Both the position numbers and the translations under genes were made by a program. Positions 1-5,649 of a DNA stretch of 6,118 nucleotides are shown piece after piece (position 1 is the stretch's first letter; each line of letters starts with the position of its first letter). Below the pieces are notes generated by a model, which saw nothing but the letters and a program-made list of their open reading frames with translations, ran no database searches and was not told the origin of the DNA. Source of the DNA: Desulfovibrio sp. UBA2564 (GTDB taxonomy: Bacteria; Desulfobacterota; Desulfovibrionia; Desulfovibrionales; Desulfovibrionaceae); the NCBI GenBank assembly GCA_002340305.1, contig DDLU01000129.1:1-6118 (forward strand), written 5' to 3'.

Positions 1-340
1 GATCTTCAGTCGGTTCCCAATGGCATTTGTAAGCCAGGTAGCAGAGGGACGCACCGATTAATGCGCCGGCCATCTGGCCTGCGATGTACACAGGAACGCT
101 GGCCCAGGGGAAATATCCGCCAGCAGCAAGACCAATAGTAACAGCAGGGTTGATGTGCGCGCCGGAGTATTTACCGGCAACGTAGATTGCAAATGTTACG
201 GCCATACCCCAACCCATGGCAACGACAATCCAACCACCGTTTTGGCCTTTGGATTTTTCAAGAGAAACGTTGGCACATACGCCGCAACCGAAAAGGATAA
301 GAATCATTGTACCAATTAATTCGCCTAAGAAAGGACTCAT
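1..340 (-). CDS. glpF: Glycerol uptake facilitator (aquaglyceroporin), 5' part, runs off the left edge
   Basis: Channel of the MIP/aquaporin family that lets glycerol diffuse across the inner membrane. Only the first 113 residues are in the window. The protein starts MSPFLGELIGTMILILFGCG, a first membrane helix (about 5-23). A second helix follows (about 37-56) with a Trp at 44, in the place of the pore-lining Trp48 of E. coli GlpF. Then comes SGAHINPAVTIG with the first NPA box at 64-66, and a third helix (about 81-103). The second NPA box and the selectivity-filter Arg would lie outside. The ATG at 340 is preceded by GGGAG (346-350) with 5 nt spacing. It points the same way as glpD but has its own upstream region with a promoter candidate and GlpR-like sites. 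Glycerol kinase may follow beyond the edge; this is inference. Confidence 0.93.
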   Translation of the reverse strand, partial: MSPFLGELIGTMILILFGCGVCANVSLEKSKGQNGGWIVVAMGWGMAVTFAIYVAGKYSGAHINPAVTIGLAAGGYFPWASVPVYIAGQMAGALIGASLCYLAYKCHWEPTED

Positions 341-377
341 AATCACTCCCACATCTCTTAAAACAGTTAAAAACAAA

Positions 378-402
378 ATTCGTTTCTTTTCGGAAACGAA
401 TA
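378..402. promoter_or_regulatory. GlpR-type operator in the glpF leader
   Basis: Positions 387-402 read TTTTCGGAAACGAATA, a TTCG-N4-CGAA palindrome with the half-site spacing of the E. coli GlpR operator (TGTTCGATAACGAACA from established knowledge); 11 of the 12 non-spacer positions agree if G/T and A/C are allowed at the degenerate ones. It sits inside a wider perfect inverted repeat, ATTCGTTT (378-385) and AAACGAAT (394-401). It lies between the promoter candidate and the glpF start, a normal place for a repressor site. Confidence 0.6.
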
Positions 403-451
403 CCACCTAGCGTTCGATTATCTCTCACGCTTTTCCATTTCCTATGAGTTA

Positions 452-480
452 ACACTATTTTGTAACAAACAAAAAATCAA
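452..480 (-). promoter_or_regulatory. Candidate sigma-70 promoter of glpF
   Basis: On the minus strand TTGATT (480-475) and TAGTGT (457-452) are separated by 17 bp. The -10 is a modest match (3 of 6). GlpR-like sites lie just upstream (489-504) and downstream (387-402), which supports promoter activity here. Confidence 0.4.
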
Positions 481-488
481 GCCCTTAA

Positions 489-504
489 TGTTCAAAATCG
501 AAAA
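489..504. promoter_or_regulatory. GlpR-type operator upstream of the glpF promoter
   Basis: TGTTCAAAATCGAAAA matches the E. coli GlpR operator at 10 of 12 non-spacer positions with the same 4-bp centre. It lies 8 bp upstream of the candidate -35 of glpF. Confidence 0.5.
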
Positions 505-521
505 GAATTTATCATTTCATG

Positions 522-537
522 TTTTCGTTTTAGTAAA
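522..537. promoter_or_regulatory. Second upstream GlpR-type site for glpF
   Basis: TTTTCGTTTTAGTAAA has a perfect left half (TTCG) and a degenerate right half, about 10 of 12 non-spacer positions. Its centre is 33 bp (about three helical turns) from that of the site at 489-504, so the two could be bound on the same face. Confidence 0.35.
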
Positions 538-652
538 AATAGTTTGATATTAAACAGTTGCAATACCAGTTCCGTGTTTTTTTCCTATTCTAATCCCCCC
601 TTATCCGCGTATAGCGTGGATTTAAAGATAGATACCAAAGCATCTAACCACG

Positions 653-668
653 TTCTCTGAAACGAAAA
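653..668. promoter_or_regulatory. Distal GlpR-type site
   Basis: TTCTCTGAAACGAAAA has a perfect right half (CGAAAA) and a poor left half. It is more than 300 bp from the glpF start, so it may be an auxiliary site or a chance match in AT-rich DNA. Confidence 0.25.
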
Positions 669-799
669 TGACACAGCAATGAAACACCAATAGTGTCATA
701 TTGATGGTCATACACACCGGAAAACAGCTCACATATTGAAATTGAGACTGAATATACTCAAATTTCAGTTCAGTTACAGTACTTTTTTGAGTGAAATTG

Positions 800-835
800 A
801 AAAAAAAGAAGCCGTCGGCCCAGGCGACCGACGGC
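800..835 (-). terminator. Rho-independent terminator of the glpD transcript
   Basis: Perfect 8-bp GC-rich stem, GCCGTCGG (811-818) with CCGACGGC (828-835), 9-nt loop. On the minus strand the stem is followed by TTC and eight T residues (807-800). It is the first strong terminator downstream of glpD, about 165 bp past the stop codon, and insulates glpF from glpD. Confidence 0.88.
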
Positions 836-848
836 AAAGGGAAGTGGT

Positions 849-970
849 GATGGGAGTAGGGAAGCCCCCCATCGTTCTTTGGAGAATATGGTGCACTGGA
901 AACAGTGCGAAATATGTTCATGCAATACTCCGGATCAGGTGTTGATGCAGTAGGGATACACCAACACCTG
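849..970 (-). other. Hairpin-rich 3' untranslated region of glpD
   Basis: Three further inverted repeats lie between the glpD stop and its terminator: CAGGTGTTG (936-944) with CAACACCTG (962-970); GCACTG (893-898) with CAGTGC (903-908) around a 4-nt loop; GATGGG (849-854) with CCCATC (867-872). None is followed by a T-tract on the minus strand, so they are not extra terminators. They may protect the mRNA 3' end or belong to a 3'-derived small RNA; no known RNA family was recognised. Confidence 0.4.
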
Positions 971-998
971 TATCAGGGAAATCACAATATATTATCTA

Positions 999-2561
999 TT
1001 AATCTACAATGTAATTCTTGGCCAGCTCCTGAAAATCTTCAATCTGCTGCTTGACCCAAGCTTCATCTTTACCAAGTTCTTTAGCCATAATTTCAGCTGC
1101 TTTAGGTGCAACTTCATTAGCTGCCTTAGCGTCAATGATCAGAGCTCTGGTTCTGCGGGCAAGAGCATCACCGACGTTATGAGCCCATTCGTGACGGGCT
1201 GCCCAGACAACTTCAAGCCAGGAGTAAGGCAGTCTCTCGTGCATACGTGTATCAAGCTCAGGATATTCTTCGGCCAGAGCTTCGATTTCAGCAACTTCAC
1301 TACCATAAACGTGCATGTGATCGTTATGATCGAACTCTTCGGTGTAACCGTGGAGTTTAACATTCTTGGTCACGCAGGGACGGAAAGCCAAGCCACCCAT
1401 CTGAATTGCGTTATCAATGCAGTCTTCAGCCATGTGTCTGTAGGTAGTCCACTTACCGCCGGCAATGGTCAGCAGTTTGTTGGGAGACACGGTCAGGTAG
1501 TGGTCTCTGGAAAGGGCGGAGGTGGATTCAGAGTCACCTGCTGCAATCAGAGGACGAATACCGGTGAAAACACTGCGGACATCGGCACGGGTAGGTGCTT
1601 TTGCGAGATACCTTGCGGAATGCTCAACGAGGAAGTTGATTTCTTCTTCAAGAGGCTTGGGATCCATGCAAACACCGTCAAGGGCAGTATCAGTGGTACC
1701 GACGACAACCTTGCCATGCCAGGGCACGAAGAAAATTACGCGACCGTCATCGGTCTTGGGAACCATGATACCGGTTTCACCGCCGAGAAATTCACGGTCG
1801 ATAACGATGTGAATACCCTGACTGGGTGCGATCAGTTTTTTATGGTTGGGATTATCCATGTTCATCACGTCATCGGTAAAAATACCGGTGGCGTTGATAA
1901 CAGCTTTGGCTTTAAGCTCATAGCTCTTGCCGGTCAGCTTGTCTTCGGCCTGAACACCACAGACGTAGCCGTTGGAGTTCTTAACAAGATTGGTAACCTT
2001 AGTATGGTTCATGGGAGAACCGCCCAAGTCAGCCATTGTGCGGGCAAGGGTAAGAGCCAGACGGGCATCATCAAACTGACCGTCATGGTAAGTTACGCCG
2101 CCTTTAAGGCCTTTGGTAAGAACGCCGGGAACTTCCTGCATGACTTTACCTTTAGTAAAGATCTGGGAAGGACCGAAGCTGTATTTTCTGGCCAGCATGT
2201 CATAACATTTCAGACCGATACCGTAGTAGGGAAGTCCCCACCACTTGTAGTCAGGCACGATGAACTTCTGGTTGTAGCACATGTGCGGAGCGTTCTGTTT
2301 AAGAATACCACGCTCGTACAAAGCTTCCATAACCAGAGAAATATTACCCTGAGCAAGATATCTAACACCGCCGTGGACCATTTTGGTACTACGGCTGGAG
2401 GTTGCTTCGGCAAAGTCGCCCTGCTCAAGAAGAAGAACGGAATAACCACGGGCAGCAGCATCAAGACCGGAACCAAGACCGGTAGCACCACCACCTATAA
2501 TAATGAAATCCCAGACCTTTGAGCTGTCTTCCATCTGCTGGATATAATCTGAACGTTTCAT
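999..2561 (-). CDS. glpD: Aerobic-type (membrane, FAD) glycerol-3-phosphate dehydrogenase
   Basis: Oxidises sn-glycerol-3-phosphate to dihydroxyacetone phosphate and passes the electrons through FAD to the quinone pool; the family is a peripheral inner-membrane protein. The 520 residues compare with about 500 for E. coli GlpD. The N-terminus has the FAD-binding fold: WDFIIIGGGATGLGSGLDAA with GGGATG at 23-28 and the adenosine-binding Glu at 47, then the family signature TSSRSTKMVHGGVRYL (about 54-69). A DAO-type catalytic domain follows, with GGKWTTYRHMAEDCIDNA in its second half, and then the helical C-terminal domain (about 400-520). The first ATG is preceded by a modest GGGTG ribosome site, 5 nt away. 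Divergent from glpR; the 5' region carries GlpR-like sites. Nothing is broken. Single-subunit GlpD is distinguished from anaerobic GlpA by the absence of a [2Fe-2S] BFD-like tail. Confidence 0.96.
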   Translation of the reverse strand: MKRSDYIQQMEDSSKVWDFIIIGGGATGLGSGLDAAARGYSVLLLEQGDFAEATSSRSTKMVHGGVRYLAQGNISLVMEALYERGILKQNAPHMCYNQKFIVPDYKWWGLPYYGIGLKCYDMLARKYSFGPSQIFTKGKVMQEVPGVLTKGLKGGVTYHDGQFDDARLALTLARTMADLGGSPMNHTKVTNLVKNSNGYVCGVQAEDKLTGKSYELKAKAVINATGIFTDDVMNMDNPNHKKLIAPSQGIHIVIDREFLGGETGIMVPKTDDGRVIFFVPWHGKVVVGTTDTALDGVCMDPKPLEEEINFLVEHSARYLAKAPTRADVRSVFTGIRPLIAAGDSESTSALSRDHYLTVSPNKLLTIAGGKWTTYRHMAEDCIDNAIQMGGLAFRPCVTKNVKLHGYTEEFDHNDHMHVYGSEVAEIEALAEEYPELDTRMHERLPYSWLEVVWAARHEWAHNVGDALARRTRALIIDAKAANEVAPKAAEIMAKELGKDEAWVKQQIEDFQELAKNYIVD

Positions 2562-2667
2562 GCAACACCCACTATAAACCGACCGGAAATGCCGGATAAA
2601 ATTGTAATAAAATTATGAACCCTGACCGAAAAAAGCGTCCGGTAAATAGGGTTCCACCCACGCATCA

Positions 2668-2683
2668 TATTTCAAAACGAAAC
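2668..2683. promoter_or_regulatory. Weak GlpR-type site upstream of glpD
   Basis: TATTTCAAAACGAAAC keeps the right half CGAA but has TTTC in the left half, about 8 of 12 non-spacer positions. It is about 110 bp upstream of the glpD start and 44 bp (about four turns) from the better site at 2712-2727. Confidence 0.3.
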
Positions 2684-2711
2684 GCTGAAAATCTTTAAAC
2701 CACCTCTTTCT

Positions 2712-2727
2712 GTTTCGCTTTTGAACA
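2712..2727. promoter_or_regulatory. GlpR-type operator upstream of glpD
   Basis: GTTTCGCTTTTGAACA has left half TTCG, a 4-bp centre and right half TGAACA, 10 of 12 non-spacer positions of the E. coli operator. It lies about 150 bp upstream of the glpD start codon. No convincing glpD -35/-10 pair was found, so its exact relation to the promoter is open. Confidence 0.45.
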
Positions 2728-2735
2728 AAATGTGA

Positions 2736-2753
2736 CATATTGAAAACAATATG
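2736..2753. repeat. Perfect inverted repeat CATATTG-AAAA-CAATATG
   Basis: Two perfect 7-bp arms (2736-2742 and 2747-2753) around a 4-bp centre, 18 bp in all, next to the GlpR-type site at 2712-2727. The half-site CATATTG also occurs at 697-703 and 732-738 in the glpF-glpD spacer. It may be an operator of another regulator; identity unknown. Confidence 0.35.
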
Positions 2754-3016
2754 ACAAGAATTTATTTTCATTTTACAAGACTTTTATATAAAAAGAAAAT
2801 AAAACCCAGACCTTACACCCCTAAAATATATTACAGACCAACGAATCAAAAACGGCGTACAGGACAGCAAAAACAGCGTAGTAAACCATTCAATATTCAG
2901 ATTTTAACACATTTTAGGTTCAGGATGTTCACTTTTAAATGCAAATGATCAACAAACAAACGGGCACCAATCGTTTACCTTGCTTGTGAACGCAAGTGCT
3001 GCTAAAGAGAACAGAA

Positions 3017-3046
3017 TTGACGAATAATTTTCATTTTACATGAAAT
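3017..3046 (+). promoter_or_regulatory. Candidate promoter of glpR
   Basis: TTGACG (3017-3022) and TGAAAT (3041-3046) with an 18-bp spacer; 5 of 6 and 4 of 6 consensus matches. It would give a leader of roughly 85 nt with the operator-like site at 3108-3123 inside it. AT-rich surroundings raise the chance of a random match. Confidence 0.35.
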
Positions 3047-3107
3047 GAATATCTTTGAGAACAAAAACAACCAAAAGACTGAAGCCTCTCATAATATAAA
3101 CAAAAAT

Positions 3108-3123
3108 TGTTCGGTGACGAAAG
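3108..3123. promoter_or_regulatory. GlpR-type operator overlapping the glpR ribosome site (autoregulation)
   Basis: TGTTCGGTGACGAAAG has perfect TTCG and CGAA half-sites with the 4-bp spacing, 11 of 12 non-spacer positions of the E. coli operator; among the best matches in the window. Its right end runs into the ribosome-binding sequence (3121-3130), so bound repressor would block elongation or act as a roadblock. Confidence 0.6.
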
Positions 3124-3138
3124 GAAGGAGCAATAATT

Positions 3139-3972
3139 TTGACTGAAGGGCACAAACGAAGACAAAAAGGCATGAAACTCAACCTCGAGTCACTATCGAA
3201 AAGACAGCGGGAAATCTTTAATATTGTAAATGAAAGAGGCTTCACTCCCATCGAGTCCCTTGCACAGCATTTTGAAGTAACCCCCCAGACCATCAGAAGA
3301 GACATCAATAAACTCTGTAAAAACAATCTCCTGCAACGCTTTCACGGCGGTGCCGGCAGAGCTTCCAGCGTTGAAAACGTTGATTACAGTGCGCGCAGAA
3401 ACATCCTCCATCAGGAAAAGCGGCTTATTGCAGAAATGGTTGCCAAGCACATTCCCGAACATGCTTCCATGTTCATAAACATCGGGACAACCACCGAAGA
3501 AGTGGCCAAAGCACTGGCAGGCCATAAATCCCTGCGAATCATTACTAACAACCTCAATGTTGCCCAGACTATGAGCAACAATGACTGCGAAGTGATCGTT
3601 GCCGGGGGTATGGTTCGCCAGCGCGACAAGGGCATAACCGGTGAAGCTACCGTAGAATTCATCAAGCAGTTCAAGGTGGATTACGGTATTATCGGTGTTT
3701 CCGGCATTGATGAAGACGGCACCCTGCTCGACTACGATTACCACGAAGTGCGAGTCGCCCGCGAAATTATTAATAATGCCCGCAACATCTTTCTGGTCAC
3801 CGACCACACCAAATTCAACCGTAATGCAATGGTTCGTATTGCCGACCTCGGTGAAATCGATGCCATTTTCACGGACAAGCGTCCGCCACAGGTCTTCTGC
3901 GACCTGATGAAAAGCAAGGAAGTCGCTCTCTACGTCACAGAGCGGGATCCCGAAGCACAAGACGGAGAATAA
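3139..3972 (+). CDS. glpR: DeoR-family repressor of glycerol-3-phosphate genes, GlpR type
   Basis: Transcription repressor, expected to release DNA when it binds glycerol-3-phosphate or a related sugar phosphate. The N-terminal winged helix-turn-helix spans about 20-75, with DeoR recognition helix VTPQTIRRDINKL at 47-59. The DeoR sensor domain follows: GTTT at 116-119, TNNLNVA at 136-142, AGG at 155-157, IIGVSGID at 184-191, YHEVR at 201-205 and DHTKF at 222-226. As recalled, E. coli GlpR matches closely along this whole length (PQTIRRD, RIVTNNLNVA, SGID.DG, DYHEVR, DH.KF.RNAMV). The 277-residue length is slightly above the usual 250, from N- and C-terminal tails. I chose the TTG at 3139 because AAGGAAGGAG (3121-3130) sits 8 nt before it; an ATG at 3172 has no comparable site but matches the usual family start. 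Faces glpD divergently. Confidence 0.93.
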   Translation: MTEGHKRRQKGMKLNLESLSKRQREIFNIVNERGFTPIESLAQHFEVTPQTIRRDINKLCKNNLLQRFHGGAGRASSVENVDYSARRNILHQEKRLIAEMVAKHIPEHASMFINIGTTTEEVAKALAGHKSLRIITNNLNVAQTMSNNDCEVIVAGGMVRQRDKGITGEATVEFIKQFKVDYGIIGVSGIDEDGTLLDYDYHEVRVAREIINNARNIFLVTDHTKFNRNAMVRIADLGEIDAIFTDKRPPQVFCDLMKSKEVALYVTERDPEAQDGE

Positions 3973-3973
3973 A

Positions 3974-4009
3974 ATGGCGGTATCACCGATGGTGGTACCG
4001 CCATCTTTT
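3974..4009. terminator. Bidirectional terminator between glpR and the radical SAM gene
   Basis: A 9-bp perfect stem, ATGGCGGTA (3974-3982) with TACCGCCAT (3996-4004), is continued by CACC/GGTG near a GAT loop. On the plus strand it is followed by CTTTTC, just after the glpR stop. On the minus strand it is followed by a T-rich stretch (TTTTATT including stem end), about 65 bp past the convergent gene's stop. It can serve both genes. Confidence 0.85.
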
Positions 4010-4069
4010 CGTGTCCCCTTTGATTACAATAAATATGTGAGACAGCTAAAAAGTGCACCACCTGTCCGG

Positions 4070-4984
4070 CTACATTAAACACTGGGGTCCACCCATAGCC
4101 CATGGACAATGTCCGCAGGGGACCCCGCCTCCTAAACAGTCATATTCAAATTCATTGCTGCGCCCGGTGATGTCATCACAGGGACCCATCGAGCAATTTG
4201 CGCAATAGGGATATTCGTATTCGAGTACCTCGGAACGGAACCCGGCGAATTCTGAACCTTTCCAGATTTCACTAATCTCACCGGAAGCAATATTTCCGAA
4301 TTGCTTCTGGCGAAGCAGCTTTTCACTTCCGTCCAGATAGCAGGTACAGCTGTGCCAGAGGAATTGGCAGGGTGAAACTTCGCCCTTGGAAGTAATGAAA
4401 GCTGTCCCCTCTTCCACAAATGAGCACCTGAGTTCGTTTTCCGCCATGAGCGGTGGCAAACGCAATTCCACTCCCAATTCAACAGCCAGTGCTTTGGAAC
4501 GGGCATAGACTTCCTCAAGCTGCTTGTATTCTTTAGTCTGGATGCGCTGACCCCATTCTGCTAAATTTCGCAGGTTGATCCAGATATCCTGTGCTTCTGC
4601 ATCGGCACGCATTTCACGGATAAGATCAAAAAGCTTTTCACGCTTCATACTCCGACCCGGAGTCCAGACAAAATCAAAATAGTTTTGCAAGTCCTGATCG
4701 CGCTCACAGGCAAATGAAGCCATTGCCGCAAGATCCGGGTGCAGCAACGGCTCACCGATGCCGTTCAACACCAGTTTTTCGCAATGCTCCAAAGCCGGTC
4801 CCAACTTTTTAAAGTCTTCAAGACTCAGGTCGGTTTCTGCAATATCGCTTTCCGGAGCATATTTCACGCACATGGAGCAATTCATGTTGCAACGTGTGGT
4901 TACCTCCACCTGTAATCTGGTTGGGCTTTCCTGAAATGCTTTCGGATATATCTGTGCTGGACTTTTAGCCACTTTTCTCAACAT
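4070..4984 (-). CDS. Radical SAM/SPASM protein with a shortened radical SAM core; possible metalloenzyme maturase
   Basis: Radical SAM enzyme of unknown substrate, 304 residues from the chosen start. Near the N-terminus TTRCNMNCSMC gives the CX3CX2C [4Fe-4S] motif (Cys32, 36, 39). GIGEP at 75-79 is the SAM-binding GGE-like strand. The C-terminal half is SPASM-like: CSFVEEG (Cys187), SPCQFLWHSC (206, 213), then cysteines at 261, 264, 269, 283, 290, 293 and 302, ending CGHCPWAMGGPQC. That tail recalls the Geobacter/Desulfovibrio rSAM/SPASM proteins annotated as tungsten or other metalloenzyme maturases; recalled, not searched. Only about 108 residues separate GIGEP from the first SPASM Cys, and no TNG or S-x-D-G strand motif occurs, so about 100 core residues may be missing in frame near 93-99. 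I start at the ATG at 4984 because AAGGAAG (4997-4991) lies 6 nt upstream; the ATG at 5005 has no good site. Confidence 0.82.
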   Translation of the reverse strand: MLRKVAKSPAQIYPKAFQESPTRLQVEVTTRCNMNCSMCVKYAPESDIAETDLSLEDFKKLGPALEHCEKLVLNGIGEPLLHPDLAAMASFACERDQDLQNYFDFVWTPGRSMKREKLFDLIREMRADAEAQDIWINLRNLAEWGQRIQTKEYKQLEEVYARSKALAVELGVELRLPPLMAENELRCSFVEEGTAFITSKGEVSPCQFLWHSCTCYLDGSEKLLRQKQFGNIASGEISEIWKGSEFAGFRSEVLEYEYPYCANCSMGPCDDITGRSNEFEYDCLGGGVPCGHCPWAMGGPQCLM

Positions 4985-5066
4985 CGAAATCTTCCTTATC
5001 TGCATACCAGCCTGGAAAACTGGACAAATTTTCTTTTTTTGCCAAACAGCAAAACCATGAAATCAC

Positions 5067-5094
5067 ATTATAAGTCGTAAAAGTCAAAACACAA
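5067..5094 (-). promoter_or_regulatory. Candidate promoter of the radical SAM gene
   Basis: On the minus strand a perfect -10 TATAAT (5072-5067) has TTGTGT (5094-5089) 16 bp upstream (3 of 6). The expected start near 5060 would give a leader of about 75 nt. Confidence 0.5.
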
Positions 5095-5120
5095 GCCGCA
5101 AAACACAGCCAAAAACACCC

Positions 5121-5150
5121 TTGACCTAACCGTCATTTTCATGATGAAAA
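5121..5150 (+). promoter_or_regulatory. TSCPD gene promoter region with an operator-like palindrome
   Basis: TTGACC (5121-5126) is a good -35, but the expected -10 position holds a weak match. That place is covered by a perfect 15-bp palindrome, TTTTCAT-G-ATGAAAA (5136-5150). A protein bound there would cover the -10, so it may be an operator; the regulator is unknown. Confidence 0.35.
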
Positions 5151-5227
5151 ACTTGCAGCACAATCAATTCAACTTTACCCGCAGCATCCTGCAGCGGATA
5201 TGACTTTAATCAAATACAGAGGACGAA

Positions 5228-5539
5228 ATGGAAAACATCACCCTTCAGCCGACCATGCTTACCCCCCTCGGCGGAGTTGAAGTTCCCGCAGACAGCCATG
5301 TTTTTACTCCCAAAGGTGTCTGTGCCAAGCTGATCCGCTACAATGTGAACGGTAACAAACTGCACAACGTGTCCTTCACCGGTGGCTGCGATGGTAACCT
5401 CAAGGCAGTCTCCGCTCTTGTGGAAGGTATGGAACTGGAAAAGGTCATCGAGACCCTCGAAGGTATCACCTGCGGCAAAAAAAACACTTCCTGTGCTGAC
5501 CAGCTCTGCAAGGCACTGCACGAGTACATGGAGAGTTAA
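5228..5539 (+). CDS. Stand-alone TSCPD-domain protein (TIGR03905-like)
   Basis: Small cytoplasmic protein of 103 residues without a defined role. It is built from one TSCPD domain, the Cys-containing module also found at the C-terminus of B12-dependent class II ribonucleotide reductases (NrdJ). Residues 26-103 carry the family pattern: FTPKGVCAKLIRY, NVSFTGGCDGNLKAVSALVEGM, GITCGKKNTSCADQLCKAL. Cysteines at 32, 54, 82, 89 and 94 could bind a metal. The eponymous TSCPD reads TSCAD here. The first 25 residues are an extra N-terminal stretch. The ATG has AGAGGA (5218-5223) 4 nt upstream; a second Met at residue 10 is possible but lacks such a site. It is divergent from the radical SAM gene over a 220-bp spacer, which hints at a link but proves none. 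No plus-strand terminator with a T-tract follows. Confidence 0.9.
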   Translation: MENITLQPTMLTPLGGVEVPADSHVFTPKGVCAKLIRYNVNGNKLHNVSFTGGCDGNLKAVSALVEGMELEKVIETLEGITCGKKNTSCADQLCKALHEYMES

Positions 5540-5558
5540 TACGATTTTCATCGTCATT

Positions 5559-5591
5559 AAAAAAAGCGGTTGTCCATTGACTGGCAACCGC
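5559..5591 (-). terminator. Minus-strand rho-independent terminator, likely of the 6S-like RNA
   Basis: GCGGTTG (5566-5572) pairs with CAACCGC (5585-5591), extended by CCA/TGG with one bulged base. On the minus strand the stem is followed by seven T residues (5565-5559); on the plus strand no T-tract follows. No minus-strand protein gene lies just upstream, which points to a non-coding transcript. Confidence 0.75.
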
Positions 5592-5649
5592 ATTAAGCAT
5601 GCCTGCAAAAATTGCAGCAGTGTTATCGCGTAAAAATCTTGACCAAAGA

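Larger units (their letters stand above)
341..998. other. glpF-glpD intergenic region (658 bp) without a credible protein gene
   Basis: Reading right to left, the direction of both flanking genes: 998-836 is the glpD 3' untranslated region with several hairpins, 835-800 is a rho-independent terminator, about 799-670 is AT-rich with no assigned role, 668-489 holds three GlpR-like sites, 480-452 is a promoter candidate, and 402-378 is an operator-like palindrome in the glpF leader. ORFs here run through the terminator or lack family features. Confidence 0.7.
2562..3138. other. glpD-glpR divergent intergenic region (577 bp)
   Basis: It holds the control regions of two divergent genes: GlpR-like sites near 2668-2683 and 2712-2727 on the glpD side and 3108-3123 on the glpR side, a perfect inverted repeat at 2736-2753, and a glpR promoter candidate at 3017-3046. 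The middle (about 2760-3000) is very AT-rich with no gene-like ORF; the 65-codon frame from 2751 has a low-complexity Lys/Arg-rich translation and no ribosome site. Confidence 0.65.

Noticed and set aside
622..921. 99-codon minus-strand ORF with GGAG 6 nt before its ATG
   Set aside because: It runs through the strong glpD terminator, whose T/A tract gives a FFFF run, and has no family-like features.
1179..2522. 447-codon plus-strand ORF
   Set aside because: Antisense shadow of glpD; no independent family features.
2751..2948. 65-codon plus-strand ORF in the glpD-glpR spacer
   Set aside because: Lys/Arg-rich low-complexity translation of AT-rich DNA with no ribosome site.
3193..3960. 255-codon minus-strand ORF
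   Set aside because: Antisense shadow of glpR, which is clearly the coding strand by its DeoR motifs.
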